This document shows positions 36,501 through 48,500 of a stretch of DNA of 64,000 bases, piece after piece; positions within the stretch are counted from its first letter, which is position 1; each line of letters starts with the position of its first letter. The stretch spans positions 172,609,164-172,673,163 of the forward strand of contig CP136066.1 of the NCBI GenBank assembly GCA_032622095.1, given 5' to 3'. Made by a program: the position numbers and the translations under genes. The notes under the pieces were generated by a model, which saw only the letters and a program-made list of their open reading frames with translations, did not search any database and was not told the DNA's origin. This DNA comes from Siphonodentalium dalli. Taxonomy: Eukaryota > Mollusca > Scaphopoda > Gadilida > Siphonodentaliidae.

Positions 36501-39500
36501 TGTACATTGGCGGAAAATTAATTGATAAATTAACGGATTTGGCAAAGTGTATTCCAGTTCGCCGAACATCTAAGAATTTGAAGCCTTTATCGTGGGATCG
36601 TGGGAGAAATTGGATTCGGTTTTTGTTACAAATTATCAGTCGTCGTTATCGGCTTATACAAAGGATTCCCCATCAATATTATGCATCCAAGGGAATGATT
36701 TGACCTGATTCTTAACTCGATACTGTGTCGCGAACTGTATTCATATGTCAGTTAACCCTTTACTCAACAAAACGGCCAAAACCGGCCAAATAAAGCTTCA
36801 ACAGCCTTAAATATCTTCGGTCTGTCTCAATAGAACCATACAATATGGATATCATTAGAACCGGCTCCTTGACCACATTGTGATAGTTACAGTTATGCCC
36901 TGTGCCAATGCATTCTCTTATATATGCGAGTCGACCATATGTCGCCTCGCATATATAAGAGAATGCATTGGCCTAAACAAAATCTTTTTTAAACACTTTT
37001 TACCATTTTTTCTTACATTCTTTAACAATTTTATAATTTTTAATGTGTTAAGCCAGTGCATTCTCTTATATATGGTCGACTCGCATATATAAGAGAATGC
37101 ATTGGCACAGGGCCGTTCTGTTGGGTAAATGGTTAACTCGATACTGTGTCGCGAACTATATTCATATGTTAGTTAACCCTCTAGAATTGTTACACATATA
37201 TACTCCGCTATCTTCCTAATCGTTTTATCAACATGTTGATCAAAATGGGAGGGGGGGCTCAGTCAATTAGATGAATGGCGGTTATTTCTCACTCCGCGTG
37301 TATAATGTTTCGCCGATTCTTGGTATACATGGGCCATGGGCGTTTTATTTATAGAAATGGGAATTTTTGTGATGGATTAAAAGTCGAACTGCGACCCGGA
37401 GGCCGAGTCCGGTAAAAGGTGTAGTTGGGAATTCTGGTGATATTTTGCTATTTGTGTCGATCAGGTGATCGTTACTAAGCGCTTGGTGTAGCGGTCGAGA
37501 ATGTTATCGAAATCGCCGTTCTCTTTCCACCAAACAAACTAAATGGTTATCGGCAGTGGGAGCAAAACATAAAAATATCATTAAAATTCCTATGAACTTC
37601 TCTGGCAATTAGAACGCATCACACAAAATATCAAAATCGCCAATGTCATTGTTTCCCATCACTGCCCAAGTGCATTGCCCGAGGCATCACGTGACCAGAA
37701 CATGGAAATCGATCTATAATTCACAGGCGAAACTCAAGCTAATATTGGGCTGACATGCAGTTCTGCGTGGGCTAGTCTCAAATTATCGGCAGATTTTTAT
37801 GAAAATAAATAAGAATACTTTCAGCATTTTATGGGAATAAATCATCAAAAAGCTATATAAATATGAGAAATGAATGGAGTTGGTGAGTGTGTTATTGAGG
37901 GATACGGCGTTGTGGTCATTTGGGCACATTTAGTGTAAACCGTATCCCTCAATAATATATGCCCACACCCACTACATTCATTTCTTAAATAAAACCCAAG
38001 CCAAACAGATCAGTCGGTTACATGTCACTGACACCATGCACCCATGGCCAAAATTACACTGACATTCTCGGGCGCCCGTTTCAAGTCAACAGACGAACGG
38101 AAAAAGGCAGATACATAATTTAGAAATCGATTTGAATCGCGATATGTGAATGGGAATATAGATGACTACATAATTATAGGAACCCTGATTCTGAATTTGC
38201 TGACAAATTTAAAGGGTAGGCTTATACCCCTGTCTGTATGGCGAAATATATATATAGACGCCGTTTGGCGATGACGACATCAAAGACGATTGTAATTATG
38301 ATGAGGACGACGAAATAAGAACATTTGAATTAACCCTTTACCCAACAGAACGGCCCTGTGCCAATGCATTCTCTTATATATGCGAGTCGACCATAGGTCG
38401 CCTCGCATATATAAGAGAATGCATTGGCTTAACACATTAAAAATTATAAAATTGTTAAAGAATGTAAGAAAAAATGGTAAAAAGTGTTAAAAAAAGATTT
38501 TGTTTAGGCCAATGCATTCTCTTATATATGCGAGGCGACCTATGGTCGACTCGCATATATAAGAGAATGCATTGGCACAGGGCATAACTGTAACTATCAC
38601 AATGTGGTCAAGGAGCCGGTTCCAATGATATCCATATTTGTATGGTTCTATTGAGACAGACCGAAGATATTTTAGGCTGTTGACGCTTTATTTGGCCAGT
38701 TTTTGGCCGTTTTGGTTGGGTAAAGGTTATAACCGTAGGTTAATTTATATTTCACGTGTTATATATATTTCAATGTTGTGTTTTAGAAACAGCTAGTTGG
38801 AGGGATTTTGTTTATTTTTGTAAAATACTGTATCTTGTATATCCTTCGATCCCACACATAATTCCAACAGTCCTACTATATTAGTTACACTGTTTGTGCA
38901 CACTGGCGACATTATACATTCGCTGTGTTAACAGGTTATAATTTTATCTTGTTACCACGCATTCCCATCAATTAGTGCCATTCTCGGTCGCCCGTTAAAC
39001 CACATGTTCACCAGTCGTGCGTGATATTTGTTTCCAGTCATCAGACGAAAGGCAAAAGACAGATGCATAATTTAAAAATCGATTTGAATCGCGATATGAG
39101 AATGGGAATATAGATGACTCCATAAATATGGTATCCTGATTCTGAATTTGCTGACAATTGTATAAAGAGTATATATCCTGTCTGTATACGGCGAAATAGA
39201 CATATGTGACCCGCCATATCAAATCCAGTCGTAAGTCGGGATTTTTTTTACCCTGTGCCAATGCATTCTCTTATATATGCGAGTCGACCATAGGTCGCGT
39301 CGCATATATAAGAGAATGCATTGGCCTAACATTTTTTTTACAATTTTAATAATTTTGTCTTGTATTCTTTAACAATTTTATAATTTCACCCATACAGAGC
39401 CCCAGACAAACATGAGCAGACGACACTCTACTATACGCTTCTATATATGTGTGGGGCTCCCTGCAGGGTAATGGATGTTTTTTATTTTATGTCCTAAAAA

Positions 39501-42500
39501 TTGTAAGAAACATTTATTTTTTTTAAATGATAAAAAATTGTTAGGCCAATGCATTCTCTTATATATGCGAGGCGACCTATGGTCGACTCGCATATATAAG
39601 AGAATGCATGCATTGGCACAGGGTAAAAAAAATCCCGACTTACGACTGGATTTGATATGGCGAAATAGACATATATAATGACGACCGATGAAAATAAGAA
39701 CATTTGAATTAACCGTATTTTATAAAACCAAAATACACCAAACAATATTCGCGTTTAATTTTCCCGTATCGAAATAGGTCGATAAATACTTAAAGTACCT
39801 TTCTATTTGGTCATGATGTGTCCCAGAAAAACACACTGCATGAATGTTATAATAAATACATCTTTGAACACGATGTTTGGGTCCCAAAACAAACAACTTC
39901 CATGTGTACGATATGGAATAGAAAAAGCGTTCCGCTGATATATAGAAATAAAGAGCGGTTATTTCACTTCTGTGCAGGGGGGGGGGGGGGGGGGGGTCGG
40001 AAAAAAAATTCAGGCACGTATGGCATTTTTTCCCTTTCGATCATTTTTTGTACCCACCCACCCCCACCGCCAAATTTTTTTCCGTTTGTTTTCGGCAGTT
40101 TTTTCCGACCATTTTTTGACACCCACCCCCCTTTTAACACTAAAACAGAGATTTGCGGGGGGGAATTCACTGTAAACAACTGTATATGAATTTCTGTGCA
40201 TACTATTTATCATGGATGTTAACATGGACATGTAAATAGGAATGAGTCATTTTGAGGTCATTCGGCCAAAAAAACATGGCTGCCAGCGGCCATCTTGGAT
40301 TTCAAAATTTGCAACAAAATACAACACGATAACTGCCTGCAGTCAGTTTACAGTTAGAATTACATTATTTCTCTCATTCAAAGTGGGTTTGAAGCCCAAC
40401 TCATTGCCAAAACACTAAAAAACAAGCAGGAAATAATTTTTTTAGTTGCGGAAAAAATTGCTTGTTGGTGGCTTTGACCACCCACCCACCCCGGCATACG
40501 TGCCGGAATTTTTTTTTTCACCCCCCCCCCCCCCCCTGTTCTGTGCGAAAAAATTTAAAACGGCTGGAAAAATGGCTGTGACTATGGCAAGTAATTTTTT
40601 CTGTGCATATGAAGCCGATATATCAATATTTCGTGTATTTGTCAATCTATATTATATATACCTCCGTTCAAATTACGTATAGACAAAATTTGGAAACGAG
40701 AATGAGCCATGTTCGTTTATTTTATATTTTATATTTCAATACTGTGTCTTAGAAACAGCTGTTTGGGTGGGGGTAATACAATACTGTGTTTTGCATTTCT
40801 TTCGATCCCACACGTAATTCCAACACTCTACTGTATATTTTGTGTCCTTCTGAGCACAATTGGCGACATGATACATTCGGTGTGTTAACAGGTTATAAGT
40901 TTATCATGTTACCACGCATTCCCATCACTTAGTGCGATTCTCGGTCGCTCGTGTGTTCACCAACCGCGAGTGATATCTGTTTCCAGTCATCAGACGACAG
41001 GCAGAAGGCAGATACATAATTAAAAAATCGATTTGAATCGCGGTATGAGAATGGGAATATAGATGGTTCTACCAATGTGCGAAATGTGATTGAATTCAGT
41101 GAGAGGTTGACATTAATTGGAAGGGAATGAAACCTAGAACATATTGATTCGCGGCAGAGCTTATACCAAAGAATTAGATCCAAGTTATTGTGTCACCGAG
41201 AATCACGTGTTTTGTTTTATCTGTTATGACATTTTGGCAAAGGAGATGTGAGTCTGCTAAGTTCAAACTCAAGGCTGGCTCCCTCAATGAGATGTGAGTC
41301 TGATAAGTTCAAACTCAAGATGTGAGTCTGCTAAGTTCAAACTCAAGATGTCAGTCTGCTAAGTTCAAACTCAAGATGTCAGTCTGCTAAGTTCAAACTC
41401 AAGGCTGTCTCCCTCAAGGAGGTGTCAGTCTGCTAAATTCAAACTCAAGACTCCCTCGACTGGCGGGAACAAATAAGAAATAACTGAAAGATCGATTGGG
41501 GTCATTGAGTTTTGACCGGCAGAGTAATTAAACAAAGCGCGTTAATCCCGAAGTGATTTACACGAACTTTGTTTAATTACTCTGCCGGTCAAAACCCAAT
41601 GACACCAATCGATCTTCCAGTCATTCCTTATATCCATATACCAGTACATTTACTGCAAAACATACTGAAATATCTCTCTGTTTTTCCTGTAATGAAAGAG
41701 ATAATTGATATTGCAACGCAAATGAGCTCAAAATAAAATCACACACAGATATAAACAAACCGGCGTCAAAACAGCTTATTGGAAAACACGACAACTGGAG
41801 TTGAAAGTGGTTATCACGGGTACATTAGTTCACGCATTTGTTGAACAGGGGTATTTAATGCTCTGGTTGAGTTTCCATGCAAGTATGAGTTGGTGAAAAG
41901 GAACAGGGTTAAAACGTGATATTTGGCATATGAATTTCCCATGCACATAATACTGGAGGTAAAAATAATTCACGGTATGTGCGAAATGAATGTAGAGGGT
42001 GATTTAATTCAATTTAACTAATGATTAAGTGTGATTTAATTCAGCGAGAGGTTGGCGTTAATTGCAAGGAAATGAAATCTATAGAACGTATTGATTCGTG
42101 GCACAGCTTCCCAAAGAAGTACTTGAAGGTACAATTAATTGTGTCACCGATAATCACATGTTTCTATTTCAACCACTCTGTTAAGAATTTATTCCCCCAT
42201 TCAGTTATAAAAGTATCAATTTGAACGGTTGTTCATGTGTATAGGGGTGTTCATGTAATACAAGCAGACAGACAGAAAACAGATGATGTAAGAGTAGAAT
42301 GATGCATATTCTCTGGTCGTTTGTAGAACTTATTTTCTGAACAATTCCTATGGGAAATACTCATCAATCTGTGTGTAGTATAGACATGGTTATATAGGGA
42401 TTGGTATGTGAGTTATGAAGACGACCATGCATTTCTGCACTAACTATAGGTGGGACTGTCCCAATGGGACTATACTATATAAGTAGAAAGAAACTCCATT

Positions 42501-45500
42501 CAAAACGTCGGCTGCAACAATACTGCAGCTGACCACGTGGTTACATCATCCGTTTTCTTCTCATTGGTCCAGTTATATAACACAGTGACAGGGGTCAAAA
42601 ATTTGACTGAGAATTCCGAGTTAATTTTCGCAACCACAGGTTAAAGATACTCAATCCGATCAGACTCTCCTAAATTACTATTTCTTTGGCCCGGGGGGAT
42701 GGGGTAAACATATTTGATTCGAGTCGGCTTTGATTCGAGACCCACCCATCAAAGCTCAGAGTGATCATATATCGACTTTTGAAGTTTGTTAGTTCTCGAG
42801 ATGTGTAATAATATGTGGCACAGAAACACGTGGTCAAACGGAGGGTCTTGGGACAAAATTACGGATGAAGATGGATAACTCTAAAATCAAATGGTAATAC
42901 GGTCAAATTTCGTGATACTTTAGTGATAATACGGCCAAATTTTGTTGAACAAAATGTTGATAAATAATAAATTTTGGGAAATGTTATACCATAGTTGACA
43001 GTGGTTAGCATTATTTTGTTGCAATAAATCGATTCTGATAACTAAAGGGTATTTTGAAGAAATGTTGTTGTTGTTATTGTTGTTGTTGTTGTTGTTGTAT
43101 CTTGATGGTATCGGGACCGTCTGATCGGATTGAGTATACCTTTAAGCGCCTAAGGATACCCCAGCAGTGTAATAGGTGTAGCCATGTGAACATACTTGTT
43201 TTTTGTTTTCGAAAAAAAAAGGAATACAAGCTAAAATTATGCATTTTGGACCCAAAAAAATCGAAAAGGGGGATAACTCCACTAAAACAAGTCGGACGGA
43301 CCTCGTAATCGCAGGTGCACAGGTTCCCATGGTGATGAATATATGTGCCAAGTTTTAAAAAAATTGACCCGAAGATTTAGGAATACAAACTGGGACAAAA
43401 TGTTGCAAGATGCGAGAAATGTCTAAGTCGAAAAAGGGGAATACATGTACTCGACTAAAAAGTCAGATGGACCTCATAATCAATGGTGCCTAATGCATGG
43501 TACAACATTTATGTGCCAAGTTAAAACACAATGTATATATTGGAATGGTATATTATTCATTTGGTATGATCACGTAAAACAAGCAGACAGTATGATGAAC
43601 AGATAACAAACATGCAGCATGAATCATATTCATTGGTGGGAAATGTTCAGATAATAAGTTCAACAAACGTTTGTTGAACATATTAGCAACCATCAAGGGT
43701 GCTTATACCTAAGGCATGTGAATGACGTCATATAATTTTTTCTATATCCATCAGTGATTTTTCAAGATCGCAGGTATAGGTTTTGGAGAAATTGTCACGT
43801 GACTTCCGGTTAGCAACCGTGTGGAGATTGCAAAAAACGCGGAATTGGAAATGAAGCATCGCGATAAAAATGAAACTAACTACTTCACAACTTACGAAGA
43901 ATTCACATGTGATTTAAGTCTATTTCATTTAGACCAATTTCGTTGGTCAGCTTAATGAAAACGAAAAATGAAGAAGTCATGACGATAATCCAGACAAGAT
44001 TTTACAATCCACGACACGTCTTGTCACTTTGGCATGTCATCTCCGTCGTGACCACTGCATGATGTTACATAACTTATTCTTAGCGTTATGTCGCCGAAAA
44101 AAGGCAAACTTGAGGCACATCATGCGTGGTTGCTCCACAACGTATCACGTACGATTCATATTATCTGAACATCCCTTAACCCTTTACCCAACAGAAGGAC
44201 CCTGTGCCAATGCATTCTCTTATATATGCGAGTCGACCATAGGTCGCCTCGCATATATAAGAGAATGCATTGGCTTAACACATTAAAAATTATAAAATTG
44301 TTAAAGAATGTAAGAAAAAATGGTAAAAAGTGTTAAAAAAAGATTATTTTTAGGCCAATGCATTCTCTTATATATGCGAGGCGACATATGGTCGACTCGC
44401 ATATATAAGAGAATGCATTGGCACAGGGCATAACTGTAACTAGCACAATGTGGTCAAGGAGCCGGTTCCAATGATATCCATATTTTTATGGTTCTATTGA
44501 GACAGACCGAAGATATTTTAGGCTGTTGAAGCTTTATTTGGCCGGTTTTGGCCGGTTTGTTGGGTAAAGGGTTAAGGGATCTGCTCGTCAACGAGTATTT
44601 AGTACCGTATGGAAAGGGTTAAAACACGATTTTTATTTTTTTCCTTATATTTTATTTCAGCGGGCGAGGATAATTTTCTGGCGTCCAATCTCTCCTTATT
44701 TAGCGCTTCCTTGGGATCTTCATTCCTGTGTTACGCCGATACGAGTCTCATCGTCGGTGAGAAGGAGACTAACAGCCTTTATATCACGTTCTTCGACGTC
44801 AAACTCGAGCCATTCAACATATCGTCTGTCGACTTCCATGACCGTAAGTATACATATTACAAACATATCGTCTGTCGACTTCCATGACCGGGAGTATACA
44901 GATTACAAACAACTCGATTCGATATCGATATAAGTATACAGATTACAAACAACTCGATTCGATATCGATATAAGTATACAGATTAAAAACAACTCGATTC
45001 GATATCGATATAAGTATACAGATTACAAACAACTCATTATGTCGACTGCCATGACCGTAAGTATACAGACTACAAACAACTCATATATCCGGCGATTCGA
45101 TTCGATATCGTCTGTCGGCTTCCATGACCGTAAGTACATGTATACAGATTACAAACAACAGTTAACAACTTATTATTACTGGCGATTCGATTCGATATCG
45201 TCTGACGACTTCCATGACCGTAAGTATACAGATTACAAACAACAGTTAACAATTCATTATCTCCGGCGATTCGATTCGATATCGATATAAGGACATGATT
45301 CGATAAGAGATTCGATTCGAAGCAAAATCCTCGATTTGCAGGACATTATACCTGCACGATCGTCCTATATTATAGAGCGAACCAAGTAAACATGCCCGCG
45401 CGGGCCGGTACCGGCCGAATTACGGTACATGCTGGCACCGGCATGCATGCCAGTCGACTCCGGTCGGCACCTAATGGTTTCATAATGGCAAATAGATCAT

Positions 45501-48500
45501 GCAGGCAGTCTGTACGCGCCACAATTATGTTGTCAAGAAACAGGCAGGCCAACACGAAATCAAACTAATATTATTTAAGTGTAAATCACAATATGGTGCA
45601 TCATTATTTGACAATATTTTGACAGTATGTCATTATAAAAGTCTTGTAACTATGTTAAATGTCTCAATACTCATGTTGTATTTTGAGTGAAGAGAAATAA
45701 ATAATTAAAACAATAATTTATCGAGATTCGATTTGAAGAAAATCCCCGATTCGCAGGATATTACGTCAATGATCGCCCTAGATCGAACCCAGTAAGCATT
45801 TCGGTATCGAATTGTATTGATCGTGTTTGCAGTGCTGGCACCGGCATGTCAGTAGTCAGCCGGTACAGGCAATGTAATGGCAAATATACCATGCCGACAG
45901 TCGGTACCGGCCATATATAGGCAAGAAACCGACAGGCCGACACGAAATCAGACTAATGTTTTCTCTGTGTAAATCACTATGATACAACATCATTTGACAT
46001 ATTTTGACAGTATGTCATTTAATAGTCTTGAATAATTTTCATGCAAATTCGATTCGAAGCATTATCTCCTTGCTCGCCAGATACATATACGCCATACAGT
46101 AATGTGCTATCAATCATCAATCATGTAAATGTGTAAACGAAACTGAATGGTACATTATGTGAACAGGGAATTTTGCGTTTTGCTTACTAGCTCAATATTG
46201 TCATAAAATTGCTGATATATTTTTTCCCCTGTGTGCCCAGGAGCTTAGAGATACAATCCATGCTCAATATTAACTACATTTCAAGTCGTGAATGATCGAT
46301 CCATATATGTCTTGATCAAGTGATATGGGAGTGTTTTTTTGGGTGTCGGTGTGCATTTTGGGTACGAATGTGTTGATTGGGGAATAAAACACACGATGAA
46401 ATATAGACAATTGACCAATCGGTGAACAAGATTTACTTTTAAATGTACACTGGATATATATAAATATGTAAATTTCAATAACACAACAAGTCCAGGCTGG
46501 GGCGGTTAATTTACTTTTTTTCAGAGGTAACTTTATCAATTGTTTGTAGCACTTGTCAATAGACTAAATGTAACTCCATATGGGTTAAATGATAGCTTCT
46601 TTCGGTACGATTTTGACATTATGAAATTCTTGTCACGTCAAAGTCAAATACGTGGCGTTTCTCCAGGCCCGCCCTAAAAAGTATAAAAAAATGGTCAGAC
46701 AGTCTGGAACCAGTGCGGTTACTTAAGACTTAAAGACATATTATGGACTTGTTCGGGTGCGTGAAACTGATAAATTAGTACTCATGCGCTATGCCAACTG
46801 GGGGAATGTAACATCTACTAACATCGCCCAAAATCTCAAAGAAATCGACCATACAACTCCATAGAAAACACTGTCTGAACTACGCTCTGTTGTAAATATT
46901 TACATCTCGATTCGGGACGCAACAATCGGCGATAAACTAACGCAAATGATTTCGCCATCGATACTCATTGTATTTAATAAATATATAAGACTGACTGTGT
47001 GCGTTGTAAATTTGGATTAATATTCATAAAAGAAACCTACTTTGAGCAAGATTATTCTCCATTTCTAGTTGATCACCCAACCGGAGTGTTTCACATCACT
47101 TTAAGATTATTCTCCATTTCTATTTGACCACCCAACCGGAGTGTTTCACATCACTTTAAGATTATTCTCCATTTCTATTTGATCACCCAACCGGAGTGTT
47201 TCACATCACTTTAAGATTATTCTCCATTTCTATTTGATCACCCAACCGGAGTGTTTCACATCACTTTAACTCACCCTACCGGAGTGTTTCACATCACTTT
47301 AACTGTAGTTGGAATGTTTTACTGAAGATTATAGAGCTGTGTATGTTTGGTTGCCCCAGCGGCCACATCGACATTCCCCTCAATACAACACACTCAAACT
47401 ACATGAATTTCTTATATTTATATAGCTTTCTCCTTCTTAATTTCTAATAAATGAGCTGAAATGTATTTTCTTAAATCTACATGAAGTTTGGATATAACAC
47501 CATGCTGCACTTATTTAGCCCAATATTATATCTGTGAATTATCGATCGATTAGGCTATGCCCGCACACTTAAAACACGTCAAGTTATTCTGTCCACCGCG
47601 TTTATAGTCACCTATGTCAACAATGTGTGACGTCGGTTCGTCTTATTGTGTGTTTTATTGGGACATGAAACGCATGACCCAATCGCATAACACACACGGG
47701 CTGTGTAAATATTAAGAATTCAACAATGGGCATGTACTACCTTACTCGTATTTAAATTTGCGCAGTACTATTTTTCGCCCACAGATGGGTGCGCGAATTT
47801 AAACTGAGCGAAAAATAGTACGACTCCTGAGTTTATACTAAACCACAGGGAAAATCAGAGGGCAATGTATGTTATTGAGTTACAAACATTGCGGAAGGTT
47901 GGACTGAATATAGACATGTTATTATATTTACATGCGGGTAGGCAATATCTACCATTATTCACTTCCAATCCATATCCACAACCTGAAGTTACAACGTGAC
48001 TAAATCTGACTTAAATATCGAAGTCAGCCGCTTGTACGCGGTTGTTGTTTTACTTCTTTCGAGTTAATTTCAATGATGTCCATAACAATTTGAATATCAG
48101 AATGATTGTTTTGAGCATATAACCACTCGTTTCTCAACAAAATGTTGATGCAGAATGTGCTTGATGTTAATTTTCGTCGTCGCCGGCGGTCTTGAATATA
48201 CACATGTACCTTCGGGAACGATTAAGAACTGAAACTGTCACCAGATAAAACGTGTTTCACGAAGATATATTTGTCAGTTTTGAATTCAAAGTACGCGAAT
48301 TCAAAACTGAGCGAAAAATAGCGAATTTAAATACGAGTGAGGTAAATGTGTTGACGTCCCGTCCATTTGGTGGACAGGTAATTTACTATAAAGAGGTAAC
48401 TATCAACTGGCTTTATATATCAATTCTCTAGAGACTAATTCTAACTCCATTACTCCATATATATGGATTAAATGATAGCTTCACTGGGGGCAAGAGTTCA

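Larger units (their letters stand above)
38030..41200. repeat. Three copies of an intronic segment
   Basis: About 38050-38330, 38935-39190 plus 39659-39720, and 40905-41065 share ATTCTCGGTCGCCCGTT, TTTCCAGTCATCAGACGA, AAAAATCGATTTGAATCGCG and ATATGAGAATGGGAATATAG. The last two copies also share the upstream TCGATCCCACACATAATTCC stretch. They are non-coding. Confidence 0.65.
41075..42165. repeat. Direct duplication about 0.96 kb apart
   Basis: 41075-41212 and 42025-42163 share GTGATTGAATTCAG, GAGAGGTTG, AACATATTGATTCG / AACGTATTGATTCG, and TTGTGTCACCGAGAATCACG. They are non-coding, and the minisatellite and fold-back element lie between. Confidence 0.55.

Noticed and set aside
39818-40682. 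Overlapping open frames rich in Gly, Pro or Phe on both strands
   Set aside because: They arise from poly-G/poly-C and A/T runs of the MITE at 39975-40538.
43054-43308. Frame beginning with a poly-cysteine stretch
   Set aside because: The cysteines come from a (TTG)n microsatellite in a MITE; the rest is a dispersed repeat.
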